From assembly GCF_043951915.1 (NCBI RefSeq), contig NZ_JBINJD010000010.1:1-62798 (forward strand): a DNA stretch of 62,798 bases, read 5' to 3'. The position numbers were made by a program, and so were the translations under genes. This document shows, one piece after another, positions 7,840 through 17,319 of this stretch. The notes beneath the pieces were generated by a model, which did no database searches, was not told the DNA's origin, and saw only the letters and a list, made by a program, of their open reading frames with translations. Each line of letters opens with the position of its first letter. Position 1 is the stretch's first letter. This DNA is from Alienimonas sp043951915. GTDB taxonomy: Bacteria > Planctomycetota > Planctomycetia > Planctomycetales > Planctomycetaceae.

Positions 7840-10800
7840 TTACCCGTCCCGGTCCATCGCCCCGATCGCCCCGCGGTCGACGCCGTACTTCTCGAACAAG
7901 CCGTTGATGAACGCCTCCAGGGCGACGCGGCGCTCCTCGATCCCGGCCTGCCGGTAGAGGCGGGGTTCCGCGGCGGCTTCCTCCAGGAAGTTCTCGTACA
8001 GCGTCGAAAGCTCTTCGTCGGACGGCTGCCGGCTTTTCAGCTCCACGGTGAGGGAGCGGTCCGGCCGGAAGCCGGGCACGCCGGCCGCCTCGCCGGGGGC
8101 GAGGTCGTCGAACGCCGCGTCGAGGAACTCCTCGGAAACGAGGCCGTTCTCGAACGTCGGCACCGGATTGCGGGCCGGGCTGGGGCCGGACAGGAACGCT
8201 TCCAGACCCGTCGGGCGGTTGACCCGCAGCCGGCGGAACGGACCGGTCTCCTGGATCTCCAGCGGGGCGCCGCCCTCCGCGCCGGTGACGGTTTGGCCTT
8301 CGACGACCTGCTGGAGCGTCACGCCCTCGGCGGAGGCCTGCTCGGCCAGTTCGTCGGCCCGGGCGGCGGCGGCCTCGGCGGCCTTCTGCCGTTTGAAGGC
8401 GGCGACGACGGCCTCCCGCACGCCCTCGTCCGTCAATTCCTGCTCCGCGGGGAGCCGCTGGTCGGCCTTCCAGATGGCGTACAGGGCGGAGCCGTCCGGC
8501 GTCTCGCCGACCCGCACGTCGTTGAACAGCGGGGTCTGGAAGTTGCCCAGCAGCGGGGCGATCGCCAGTTGCGGCTGACCGGTCCGGGCACTGCCGGGGA
8601 TCTCCGCGGTGGCGACCGGGTAATCCCCGTCGATCAGTTCGTTCAGACCCAGGAACGGCAAGCGGTTGTAGGTCAGGCCGTTCTCCTCGGCGTAGGTCGC
8701 CATCCGCTCGGCGATCGTCTCGCGGGCGGCGGTGCGGAGTTCTTCGGCTTCCTCCTCGGTCACGTCGCTCGCCGGGTCGTCCGGGCTGGGCACCTCGGAC
8801 CAGACCTCCTCGCCCAGCAGGAACATGAAGTCCCGGGCGGCGTCGATCCGGCGGGTCATTTCCTCGGAGACGGCGTCACGCTTGAGCCGCTCCCGAATCT
8901 CCTCGGTGCGTTCGGCGTTCAACGGGAGGAACTCCTCCGGCTTCTCGCGGGTCGGCGCCGGTGGGGCGTCGGCGCCTTCGGCCGGCTCCTCCGCCGAGTC
9001 CTCGGCGGGGGCGTCGGCGGGCTGTTCCGTCATCGCCGGTTCGGCGGGCGGCTCCTCGGTCGCTTCTTCCTCCTCGGCCGGCGGCTGCTCGGCCGGCGGC
9101 TGCTCGGCGGCGGGCTGTTCCGTCATCGCCGGTTCGTCGCCTTCGGCTTCGGCTTCCAGTTCCGCCGCGGCGGTCTCCGTCTCTTCCTCCTCGGCCGGGG
9201 GCTGTTCGCCGTTCTCCTCCTGGGTCTCTTCTTCCTGAGGCTCGGCCGGCAGCGAGGCGAAGCCGCGGGCCTCGAACGCCCGCATACGAGCGGTCGAGTC
9301 GCCGTCCTCTTCCTCCGACCCCGCCTCTTCGCCGGACTCCGGCTCTTCGGAGGAGGGCTCTTCGGGCTGCGGTTCTTCGGAGGACGGCTGCGGCTGGGGT
9401 TCGCCTTCCTCGGCGGCCGGTTCGGTCATCGCCGGCTCGTCGCTCTCGCCGGTCGCGGCGGGTTCCGGGGATTCCTCGCCGTCGTCGTCGCCCGCCGGAT
9501 CCGCGGGGGCCGGCTCCTCGGTCGGAGCGGTCATCGCGGGCTCCTCGGAGGGTTCCTCCGCCGGCTCCTCAGCGGTCGGTTCCTCGGCGGGGGCGGGCTG
9601 CGGCTCGTCGGTCGGCTGCGGCTGCGGGTCCTCCGCGGGCATCGCCGGGGCGTCGGCGGGGGCGTCCGGGGAGAGGGTCGGCAGGCCGGGGCCCGCGCCG
9701 CCTTCGAGCAGCGAATCGATCTCGCTTTGGTTCTCCATCTGCCGCTGTTCGGAGAGCCATTCCGTGTAGGCAGGGTTACGGAACTCCGACTTGTTCGCCT
9801 CGTAGTACGCCCGCACCTCTTCATCAGTCGGGGCGTCGACGGACTCCTCGACGGCGTCGCGGTCGACCGTCAGGTAGCCCAGCGAGATCTGGGCCGGCCG
9901 CAGAAAGCCGAGTCCCGTGGCGGGGTCCGGCTGCTGGCCGCGGTAGTCTTCGAACAGCTGCGAAACTTCCGCCTCGCTCGGCTCGGCGACCTGCGGGACG
10001 AACTCCTCGACCGGCAGCGAGACGTAGGCGACGTCCGCGGTCTGGTTCAGTTTGCGGTACAGCTCCCAGGCGTCGGTGGGCAGGGAGGTCGGGTTGGGGG
10101 CCAGCAGTTCGAACATCCGCCGGTGCCGCAGTTCGGCCCGAATGGCGTCGAACAGGTCGGTTTCGCCCACGCCCATGCGGGTGCGGAGTTCGCGGATCTC
10201 CTCCCGGGTGGGGGAGACGCCGTAGTGGGAGTTGATCAGGGCGTTGACGTAGTCGTCGGAGATCTCCAGCCCGGCCTCGTCCGCTTCCTGTTCAAGCAGG
10301 TAGGCGAAAACCAGGCCGAACTCCTCGGGGGCGTTCGGGTCGAACTGGCTGAGGATGTTGGGGATCTGCTGCAACCCGAACGGGCCGGGCCGCACGCCGA
10401 CGTAGTTGAAGTTCGGCGGGGGCGTGCCGCGGAGGGCTTCGTTGTCCGGTTCGCGTTCCTCCAGCTTGTCCTTCAGGCCGACGAAGAATTGGTTGGCGAT
10501 CTGGTTCCGCCGCTGGAGTTCGTAGAGGTCGTTGCGGGTGAGATCGCCCTCGGCGGTGCGGACGGCGACGTCGCCGCCGAAGAAGTTGCCGGACAGACCC
10601 ACGAACAGGCCGCCGGCGACGGCGCCGGCGGCGGCCCACATCACGGCAGCGCGGCCGGTGGTGTTGGAGATCAGCCAGGCGGCGACGCCGCCCAGCAGCA
10701 CGCCCAGCACGATGGGGAACAGGCCGTTGTCCCCGCCGCCGCTGGTCAGCGGGTCCAGCAGGACGAAGGCGAAGATGGACAGGCCGAACAGGGCCACGAC

Positions 10801-10842
10801 GAGCCACTGGTTGCGGCGGAAGATCTCGAACGGGGAGGCCAT
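7840..10842 (-). CDS. Membrane-anchored SurA/PpiD-like protein with large acidic disordered insert
   Basis: 1000 residues from the ATG at 10842. Further in-frame sequence upstream is Arg/Pro-rich noncoding. A helix at about 12-32 (QWLVVALFGLSIFAFVLLD) and more hydrophobic segments at about 45-90 anchor it. A SurA-N-like region follows (VAVRTAEGDLTRNDLYELQRRNQIANQF), and helical segments such as SDDYVNALINSHYGVSPTRE recall SurA/PpiD chaperones. Residues about 375-630 are an acidic Pro/Glu/Ala insert with recurring PAMTE motifs. The C-terminal third is again folded (EQELTDEGVREAVVAAFKRQKA). A periplasm-facing folding factor is the best guess; I do not see a clear PpiC rotamase signature, so the family call is tentative. 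It lies 152 bp upstream of the Gld-type ATPase start on the same strand. Confidence 0.7.
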   Translation of the reverse strand: MASPFEIFRRNQWLVVALFGLSIFAFVLLDPLTSGGGDNGLFPIVLGVLLGGVAAWLISNTTGRAAVMWAAAGAVAGGLFVGLSGNFFGGDVAVRTAEGDLTRNDLYELQRRNQIANQFFVGLKDKLEEREPDNEALRGTPPPNFNYVGVRPGPFGLQQIPNILSQFDPNAPEEFGLVFAYLLEQEADEAGLEISDDYVNALINSHYGVSPTREEIRELRTRMGVGETDLFDAIRAELRHRRMFELLAPNPTSLPTDAWELYRKLNQTADVAYVSLPVEEFVPQVAEPSEAEVSQLFEDYRGQQPDPATGLGFLRPAQISLGYLTVDRDAVEESVDAPTDEEVRAYYEANKSEFRNPAYTEWLSEQRQMENQSEIDSLLEGGAGPGLPTLSPDAPADAPAMPAEDPQPQPTDEPQPAPAEEPTAEEPAEEPSEEPAMTAPTEEPAPADPAGDDDGEESPEPAATGESDEPAMTEPAAEEGEPQPQPSSEEPQPEEPSSEEPESGEEAGSEEEDGDSTARMRAFEARGFASLPAEPQEEETQEENGEQPPAEEEETETAAAELEAEAEGDEPAMTEQPAAEQPPAEQPPAEEEEATEEPPAEPAMTEQPADAPAEDSAEEPAEGADAPPAPTREKPEEFLPLNAERTEEIRERLKRDAVSEEMTRRIDAARDFMFLLGEEVWSEVPSPDDPASDVTEEEAEELRTAARETIAERMATYAEENGLTYNRLPFLGLNELIDGDYPVATAEIPGSARTGQPQLAIAPLLGNFQTPLFNDVRVGETPDGSALYAIWKADQRLPAEQELTDEGVREAVVAAFKRQKAAEAAAARADELAEQASAEGVTLQQVVEGQTVTGAEGGAPLEIQETGPFRRLRVNRPTGLEAFLSGPSPARNPVPTFENGLVSEEFLDAAFDDLAPGEAAGVPGFRPDRSLTVELKSRQPSDEELSTLYENFLEEAAAEPRLYRQAGIEERRVALEAFINGLFEKYGVDRGAIGAMDRDG

Positions 10843-10971
10843 ATGAGCCTTTGGGGCAGTCCGTGCGGCGGCGCCGGCGCGGCGCCGGCCCGCCCCGGAA
10901 CCTCCGGGGGGCGACGCCGGGGCGAACCCGGGGGTGGTCGGCGGTACTCTTGGGGTTCGACGCCAATCTGC

Positions 10972-11000
10972 TTGACAGTCGATTCGGGCCGGCCTAACGA
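10972..11000 (+). promoter_or_regulatory. Candidate sigma-70 promoter for topA
   Basis: A perfect -35 box TTGACA (10972-10977) is followed, after a 17-nt spacer, by TAACGA (10995-11000), a partial match to TATAAT. It lies in the 309-bp gap between the divergent SurA-like gene and topA, 150 bp upstream of the topA start. The -35 match and spacing are what the sequence shows; activity is inferred. I see nothing else in this gap besides GC-rich sequence. Confidence 0.5.
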
Positions 11001-11151
11001 TGCCGCCCCGTCGAACCGCCCGGCGGGGGTCGGTCCGAAGCGGCGCATGATAAGGACGCCCGATTCGACCCGACAAGGCAGCCGGCGAACGCCGGCCCTG
11101 TCGCCCCGCCCGCCGCCGCCGCTCCGCCCCCCCTCCTCACGGACGAACCCC

Positions 11152-13848
11152 TTGGCCGGCCACACCCTCGTCATCGTCGAGTCCCCGGCGAAGGCCAAGA
11201 AAATCCAGAGCTTTCTCGGCTCCGGCTATCAGGTCCTGGCCAGCTTCGGCCACGTCCGCGATCTGCCCGGCAAAGCCGCCGAGGTGCCCAAGGCGGTCAA
11301 GGGCGAGCCGTGGGCGAACCTCGGCGTGAATACGGAAAAAGACTTCGAACCGCTCTACATCGTCTCCGCCGACAAGAAAAAGCGGGTCACGGAGCTCAAG
11401 GAGGCGATGAAGGGGGCCAAGGAACTGCTCATCGCGACGGACGAAGACCGCGAGGGCGAATCGATCGGCTGGCACCTCATCCAGCTGCTCAAGCCGAAGG
11501 TCCCGGTGAAGCGGATGGTGTTCAGCGAGATCACCAAGGACGCCATCCAGAAGGCCGTCGGCCAGACGCGGGCCTTGGACACGGACCTCGTCGAGGCCCA
11601 GGAGACCCGCCGGATTCTCGACCGGCTCTACGGCTACACGCTCTCCCCGCTGCTCTGGAAGAAGATCAGCAGCGGCCTCTCCGCCGGCCGCGTGCAGAGC
11701 GTCGCGGTGCGGATGCTCACTGAGCGGGAGATGGAGCGGCTCGCCTTCCGCAGCTCCGAGTACTGGGACCTCGCCGCCCGGCTGAGCAAGGCGGGGGACG
11801 AGATTTCGATCGAATCGACCCTCACCGAAGCCGCCGGCAAGAGCGTCGCCAGCGGGCGGGACTTCGACGAATCGACCGGCCGCCTCAAGCCGACCGCGGA
11901 CGTCACCCACCTGGACGAAACCGAGGCGACCCGCATCGCCGACGTGCTGAAACGGGGGGCGAGCTGGTCCGTCAAGAGCGTCGAGGAACGCCAGAGCACC
12001 CGGAAGCCCTACCCGCCGTTTACCACCAGCACCCTCCAGCAGGAGGCGAACCGCAAGCTGGGGATGACCGCCCGCCGCACGATGCAGACCGCCCAGCGGC
12101 TGTACGAGGACGGGCACATCACTTACATGCGGACCGACAGCGTGAACCTCTCCGGCGAGGCGACCACCGCCGCCCGGGACACCGTCAAGAAGCGCTACGG
12201 CGACAAGTTCCTCAGCCCCTCGCCCCGCAAGTTCAAGGGGAAGAGCAAGGGCGCCCAGGAGGCCCACGAGGCGATTCGCCCCGCCGGCACCAAGATGAAG
12301 ACGGCCAAGGAGCTGGGCCTCGCCGGCGCCGAGGGCAAGCTGTACGACCTCATCTGGAAGCGGACCGTCGCCTGCCAGATGGCCGAGGCCCGGTTCACCT
12401 TCCAAACGGTCCTCATCGACGCCGCCCCGACCGGCGGGGACAAAGCGACCCCGCTGACCTTCCGGGCGACCGGCAAGCGGATCGACTTCCCCGGCTTCCT
12501 GCGGGCTTACGTGGAAGGCTCCGACGACCCGGCAGAGGCGCTGGACGATCAGGATTCGCTCTTGCCCGCATTGATGGAGGGCGACGTTCTTGCGCTTATC
12601 GGAACGGAGGGGCCGAACCCCGAGGCCGTCAAGCACGAGACCAAGCCGCCCGCCCGCTACACCGAGGCGAGCTTGGTCAAACGCCTCGAAGCCGAGGGCA
12701 TCGGCAGGCCGAGCACCTACGCGAGCATCCTCAGCACGATTCAGGATCGCGGCTACGCGGAGAAACAGGGCAACCAGCTCGTCCCGACCTTCACCGCGCT
12801 GGCGGTCAATCGCCTGCTGGAGCGGAACTTCCCCAATCTGGTGGACTACCAGTTCACCGCCCAGATGGAGAACCAGCTCGACGAGATCGCCGACGGCAAG
12901 GGCCAGCGGCTGCCCTACCTGGAGCGGTTCTACAAGGGCGAGGAGGGCCTCGACCGGCAGGTGAAGAGCAAGGAGGAGAGCATCGACCCCCGGGACGCCT
13001 GCACCCTGCGGCTGGACAACGTCACGCCGGACGTGCGGGTCGGCCGCTACGGACCCTACTTCGAGGCGGAACTGGACGGCCAGAAGTTCACCGCGAGCCT
13101 GCCGGCGGACGTCGCCCCGGCGGACCTCAACGACGAACTGGCCGAAAAGTTGATCGAGGAGAAGCGCCGCGGCCCGCAGTCGTTGGGCGTGCACCCCGAG
13201 GAGGGGCTGGAGATGTACGTCAAAAGCGGGCCGTACGGCCCCTACGTGCAGCTCGGCGAGGCGACCGACGAACGGCCCAAGCCGAAGCGCTCCAGCATTC
13301 CCAAGTTCCTCGACCCGGAGAAGATCACCGCGGAGGAGGCCGCCGCCCTGCTGGCGCTGCCCCGCCGGCTGGGCCACCACAGCGAGGACGGTCTCGTGGT
13401 GAAGGTGGGCGTCGGCCCGTACGGCCCGTACGTGCTCCACAACAAAAAGTACGGCAACTTTGACAAGAAGACCCACACCTTCGAGCACGAGGGAAAGTCG
13501 TACAACGTCTTCAACGTGACCCTGCCGGTCGCGGAGGCGATGCTCAAGCAGTCCAAGAAGCGGGCCGCCCCCGACCCGCTGAAGGACCTCGGCGAGCACC
13601 CCAAGGACGGCAAGCCGGTGCAGATCTTCGAGGGGAAATACGGCCCCTACGTGAAGCACGGCAAAATCAACGCCACGCTGCCCAAGGACGCCGACCCCAA
13701 GAACGTCTCCATGGACGAGGCCGTCCGCCTGATCGCCGAGAAGGAAGCCAAGGGCGGGGGCAAACGCGGCGGCCGCAAAAAGGCCGCCAAGAAAACGACC
13801 GCCAAAAAGAAGGCCGCCCCCAAGCGGAAGAAAGCCGCCGCAAAATAA
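11152..13848 (+). CDS. topA: DNA topoisomerase I (type IA) with basic C-terminal tail
   Basis: About 898 residues. The likely start is TTG at 11152, giving MAGHTLVIVESPAKAKKI; no ATG or GTG lies in frame close upstream. The N-terminal Toprim domain shows VIVESPAKAKKI and the acidic metal motif TDEDREGESIGWHL. The catalytic Tyr is in HITYMRTDS. The core also has RILDRLYGYTLSPLLWKK and the AQEAHEAIRP and GIGRPSTYA motifs. Three or four C-terminal repeats carrying GPYGPYV follow, ending in a Lys/Ala-rich histone-H1-like tail (last 30 residues). The enzyme relaxes negative supercoils. The long basic tail resembles those reported for actinobacterial TopA and probably aids DNA binding. No zinc-cysteine cluster is seen. 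Confidence 0.97.
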   Translation: MAGHTLVIVESPAKAKKIQSFLGSGYQVLASFGHVRDLPGKAAEVPKAVKGEPWANLGVNTEKDFEPLYIVSADKKKRVTELKEAMKGAKELLIATDEDREGESIGWHLIQLLKPKVPVKRMVFSEITKDAIQKAVGQTRALDTDLVEAQETRRILDRLYGYTLSPLLWKKISSGLSAGRVQSVAVRMLTEREMERLAFRSSEYWDLAARLSKAGDEISIESTLTEAAGKSVASGRDFDESTGRLKPTADVTHLDETEATRIADVLKRGASWSVKSVEERQSTRKPYPPFTTSTLQQEANRKLGMTARRTMQTAQRLYEDGHITYMRTDSVNLSGEATTAARDTVKKRYGDKFLSPSPRKFKGKSKGAQEAHEAIRPAGTKMKTAKELGLAGAEGKLYDLIWKRTVACQMAEARFTFQTVLIDAAPTGGDKATPLTFRATGKRIDFPGFLRAYVEGSDDPAEALDDQDSLLPALMEGDVLALIGTEGPNPEAVKHETKPPARYTEASLVKRLEAEGIGRPSTYASILSTIQDRGYAEKQGNQLVPTFTALAVNRLLERNFPNLVDYQFTAQMENQLDEIADGKGQRLPYLERFYKGEEGLDRQVKSKEESIDPRDACTLRLDNVTPDVRVGRYGPYFEAELDGQKFTASLPADVAPADLNDELAEKLIEEKRRGPQSLGVHPEEGLEMYVKSGPYGPYVQLGEATDERPKPKRSSIPKFLDPEKITAEEAAALLALPRRLGHHSEDGLVVKVGVGPYGPYVLHNKKYGNFDKKTHTFEHEGKSYNVFNVTLPVAEAMLKQSKKRAAPDPLKDLGEHPKDGKPVQIFEGKYGPYVKHGKINATLPKDADPKNVSMDEAVRLIAEKEAKGGGKRGGRKKAAKKTTAKKKAAPKRKKAAAK

Positions 13849-13886
13849 CGGAGGAACGATCGGGGTTCGGGCGGCTGCTTCGTTCC

Positions 13887-14028
13887 CCCCTCTCCCTTGA
13901 GGGAGAGGGGCCAGGGGTGAGGGGGACGAACCTTCACCCGCGTTCTTCGTCGGTAGTGCGGTCCCCGCCGACAGGCCGCTGCGCGGACCCCCTCACCCCC
14001 AACCCCTCTCCCCCAAGGGGGAGAGGGG
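13887..14028. repeat. CCCCTCTCCC hairpin repeat pair downstream of topA
   Basis: At 13887-13910 CCCCTCTCCC-TTGA-GGGAGAGGGG forms a perfect 10-bp hairpin, continuing into CCAGGGGTGAGGG. At 13988-14028 the same unit is present in inverted orientation (CCCTCACCCCCAACC, then a CCCTCTCCCCC/GGGGGAGAGGG hairpin). The pair fills the gap between the convergent topA and 14065-17319 genes. Similar CCCTCACCCCAACCCCTCTCCC repeats are common in many bacterial genomes. Neither hairpin has a T-run, so termination is possible but not shown. Confidence 0.75.
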
Positions 14029-14064
14029 AGTACGACATCGGATCTCGATCGCTCCGGCGGGCGT

Positions 14065-17000
14065 TCAGAACCGCCGCAGGGCCCCGCCGAGGCGGTCGAG
14101 CAGGCGGGGCATCGGGGCGGGGACCGGCTCCGGGGTTTCCTCGACCGGGGCGGAGTAAGACAGGTTCGCCGCCTCCACCGTCACCCGGCGGAAGCGGGCC
14201 ACGCCCACGCCGTGCAGGCCGAAGGTCACGGTGATCGGCCGGGTGCCGTCCGGGTTCGCCCGCGGCGTGCGGTCCGGGGCGGGGGGGAGCGGGCGGATCA
14301 GCACGAAGGGGACCCAGCCGTCGTTCGCCTCGGCGTCGAAGGCCGGCTCGGCGCCGGTCCAGCGGAGGCCGCCCAACTCCTCGGCCCAGCTGTCGTGGAC
14401 GGTCACGCCCTCGCCGTTGCCGAGCACCGGGCCGCTGACCTTCACCTCGCCGCGGATCACCGCGGCGGCCCCGGGCGGGATGTTCACCGGGGCCGTCTCC
14501 ACCACGACCAGCCCGCGGTCGAGCAGCGTGGGGCGGTCGTAGCCGGTCTTCGGCTGGGCGCTCAGCCGCAGCTCCCCCTCGTCCAGCACCGCGGCCGCGG
14601 CGACCGAGGGCGGCGCCCCGTAGTACACCCGGCCGTCGAACCGCTCCGCCGGCGTCTCGGGCGCGTCGTTCTCCTCCGTGGAGGGCAGGGGTTCGGCGTC
14701 GGCGGTCCGGTCCCGCCGCGGCGTCGGCAGCAGGGCGACCGGGCGACCGCGGCCGGCGACGTTCAGGCGCTGCATCAGCGCCAGATGGTCCGGCAGGGTG
14801 GAGAACGCGATCAGGTGCGGGCTGGCGTTGGGAATGCCTTCGAGGCGGCTTTCTTCGACCAACTGGTCCCAGTGGATCCGCTGCACGGACCGGGCGAACC
14901 GGCGGGCCAGCTCCGCGGCGGCGAAGGCCCGGTCCCAGTCGTGCTGCTTGAGCATCCGCTCCGCGTCGTGCAGCTTCGATTCGGCGCTGCGGAGCAGGGC
15001 GTCGACCTCCCGCGGGTCGAACCGCGGGCGCCGCAGGCGGTTGTCGGTCTCCCGGGTCCGTTCGATCTTGAGGCGGGCCAGGTGCACCGCCGCGGTCGCC
15101 GCCCCGGGCGCCAACTTGGCGACGCGACGCCGCAGGTGGTTCACGCCCTGATGGTTGGGCGTGACCAGCACGATCGCCCCGTCGCCGAAGTTCGGAACCG
15201 TGACCCGCATCCCGCCGGTCACCTGCTCGTGGGGCAGGGAGGTGACGGAGGTGGGGGTGATCCGCCAGGCGGCGGCGGTCGGCAGGGCGCCGGGGACGGT
15301 GAAGTGCGCGGAGGTGAACGGCGCCGGGCCGGGGACGAACTGGTCGTCCTTGCCGTGCCAGACGGCGACGACCAGCCGGTCGGCCCCGTCGCTGAGCAGG
15401 GCGCCGGTCGCCTGCCCGGCGGGGCGGGCGTCGGTGGCGCCGGTCCCTCCGCCGAGGTCCGCGGTGCGGCTCAGCACGGCGGACGGACCGAAGCCGCCGC
15501 CGAAGCCGTCCGAGCCGCCGGCGCCCACCCCGCGGGTGTTCTGATCGCCGATCGACGATCCGGCCAACAGGTTGGTTTGGGCGCCGAAGCCGCCCCGCGG
15601 ACGGTTGGCCTCCCGTGGGTCGCCCGTGGTCGCGGGCAGAATCCGCAGCGGGGCGACGTTCGTCGCCGAGGCGAGAACCGGTTCGACTGCCGCCAGTTGC
15701 AGGTTCGTCAGCGTGAGGGCCAGCCGCCGCTCGGTCCGGGCCGGCGTGGAATCGTCCAGCGGTTCGGTGATCCAGTAGCCCAGCCCCTTCACGCCGCCGG
15801 CGACCGCCCCCAGCGCCTGCCGGGCGATCAATTCCGGCTCCAGCACGGCCGGCTCCAGCCCCGCCGCCTCGCGCATCGCGGCGGTGCGGCCGTGGGGGGC
15901 GGTTTGAATCCAAGTGAACAGCGGCTCGCCCGGCCGGGCCTTGCGGTCGGCGACCTCGCGCAGCAGGGCGGTGTGCTCCCACAGCGGCAACGCCGTGCCC
16001 AGCACCATCCGGCTGACCCCGAGCAGGTCCGCGATCCGGGAGTAGGCCCGCTCCGAGCCCGTCACCCCGATGAGCGTCGGCCGATCGCGGGCGGTGTCCG
16101 CGGCCCGGACGGCGTCCACCCACGCCTCCGTCGCCGCCACCCACGCCGGCTCCCCGGGGATCCGGGGACCGAGGTTCCACAGCCAGATCGGGTCGGTGCC
16201 CGGGCCGAACGGTGCCAGCCCGGCGTCGACCGGCTGGTTCAGGTCGGCCGGCCCGGCCCCCGCCTCGCCCGGGCTGGGGGGCTGAGCGGCGGCGCCCAGC
16301 CCCGCCGCGGCGATGGAATCCAGCAGGTCCCGGTCGCGCCAGTCCCGCACCTGAATGAGGTTGAACCCGGAGATCGCCAGCAGCTCCGGATCGACGCCGT
16401 GGGCGAAGGTCAGCCGCGGGAAGAACGGTTCGTCGTCCAGCGCGACCCGGCCGCCGCTGACGACCAGCCGCCGCTTCGGGTCCGGCGGGGTGACGTAGGC
16501 CTCGGCCGTCGGGTCGAGGTTCAGCGCCTCCACGCCGACCAGCGGGCCGACCCGCAGGTCGTCCACCCGCACCCCGGCCGGTCCGCCGGTGCCGCCGTCG
16601 GTCCACAGCAGCACGCCGGCCCGGTCGACGACGGCGCCGGTGAGGTCCGCGGCGGCGTCGCCCGTGGACGGGTCCGGCCCCAGGGACAGCCGCACCCGGC
16701 GGCGGGCGTCGTTCAGCGCCGACTCCGTGGTCGCGGCGGTCAGCGTCCGCCACTCGAACGTCGCGGCGGGGGCCGGTCGGCCCGCGATCCAGGCCGTCGC
16801 CGGCAGGCCGGTGTTCGGATCGATCGCGTTCGGGAACGAAACCCGCACCGCCGCGGCGCACCGCAGCGTGGTGAAGACGGCGACGGACGCCGTCAGCTCG
16901 TCGATCGCCGCCGAGGGCGGCAGCGCCCGGTCGAACCGCAGTACCATGTCCGGGCGGGTCTTGACCCAGACCGCCTGGGCGCAGCCGGGCTCCGCGGCGC

Positions 17001-17319
17001 CGAATTCCGCGTTGAACGCCACCTTCGCCGGGGTGAGGTCACCGGGGGCGGTCGCCCGCCATTCGACCGCACAGGCCTCCCCGCAGGGATCGGTGAAGAA
17101 CCGCGGCCGGGCGGCGTCGGCGGCCGCGTCGAGGTCGGGGATCGCGTCGTCGGCGGCCTCCGGGGCGGCGGGCTCCGTCTCCTCGGGGATCCGCAGCTCG
17201 ACCGGTTCCTGGGCGAATCCCGCGGCGGGCGGGCCGAGCGTCCCCAGCGCCGCGAGCGCGACGAGCAGCGCGCCGGGGAGGACCGGCCGGGGGCGGCGGC
17301 GGAGATCGCGGCGACGCAT
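14065..17319 (-). CDS. Large secreted protein of unknown function
   Basis: 1084 residues from the ATG at 17319 (a TTG two codons upstream is less likely). A signal peptide follows an Arg-rich n-region (ALLVALAALGTLGPPAAGFAQ). About residues 80-260 look like a beta-rich carbohydrate-binding-like region (WRATAPGDLTPAKVAF, MVLRFDRALPPSA). Residues about 290-580 resemble a TIM-barrel glycoside-hydrolase-like module (FFPRLTFAHGVDPELLAISGFNLIQVRDW, then IWLWNLGPRIPGEPAWVAATEAWVDAV and GVKGLGYWITEPL). A helical segment (about 740-800) and a C-terminal beta region (GLVVVETAPVNIPPGAAAVIRGEVKVSG) complete it. No catalytic residues can be assigned. It is convergent with topA and stands alone. Large proteins with this layout occur in planctomycetes, but I do not recognise a named family. 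Confidence 0.85.
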   Translation of the reverse strand: MRRRDLRRRPRPVLPGALLVALAALGTLGPPAAGFAQEPVELRIPEETEPAAPEAADDAIPDLDAAADAARPRFFTDPCGEACAVEWRATAPGDLTPAKVAFNAEFGAAEPGCAQAVWVKTRPDMVLRFDRALPPSAAIDELTASVAVFTTLRCAAAVRVSFPNAIDPNTGLPATAWIAGRPAPAATFEWRTLTAATTESALNDARRRVRLSLGPDPSTGDAAADLTGAVVDRAGVLLWTDGGTGGPAGVRVDDLRVGPLVGVEALNLDPTAEAYVTPPDPKRRLVVSGGRVALDDEPFFPRLTFAHGVDPELLAISGFNLIQVRDWRDRDLLDSIAAAGLGAAAQPPSPGEAGAGPADLNQPVDAGLAPFGPGTDPIWLWNLGPRIPGEPAWVAATEAWVDAVRAADTARDRPTLIGVTGSERAYSRIADLLGVSRMVLGTALPLWEHTALLREVADRKARPGEPLFTWIQTAPHGRTAAMREAAGLEPAVLEPELIARQALGAVAGGVKGLGYWITEPLDDSTPARTERRLALTLTNLQLAAVEPVLASATNVAPLRILPATTGDPREANRPRGGFGAQTNLLAGSSIGDQNTRGVGAGGSDGFGGGFGPSAVLSRTADLGGGTGATDARPAGQATGALLSDGADRLVVAVWHGKDDQFVPGPAPFTSAHFTVPGALPTAAAWRITPTSVTSLPHEQVTGGMRVTVPNFGDGAIVLVTPNHQGVNHLRRRVAKLAPGAATAAVHLARLKIERTRETDNRLRRPRFDPREVDALLRSAESKLHDAERMLKQHDWDRAFAAAELARRFARSVQRIHWDQLVEESRLEGIPNASPHLIAFSTLPDHLALMQRLNVAGRGRPVALLPTPRRDRTADAEPLPSTEENDAPETPAERFDGRVYYGAPPSVAAAAVLDEGELRLSAQPKTGYDRPTLLDRGLVVVETAPVNIPPGAAAVIRGEVKVSGPVLGNGEGVTVHDSWAEELGGLRWTGAEPAFDAEANDGWVPFVLIRPLPPAPDRTPRANPDGTRPITVTFGLHGVGVARFRRVTVEAANLSYSAPVEETPEPVPAPMPRLLDRLGGALRRF

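Noticed and set aside
7828..13848. A 2006-codon open frame running across the SurA-like gene into topA
   Set aside because: Only the part from about 11152 has TopA similarity. The upstream part is the antisense of the SurA-like gene, open because of high GC.
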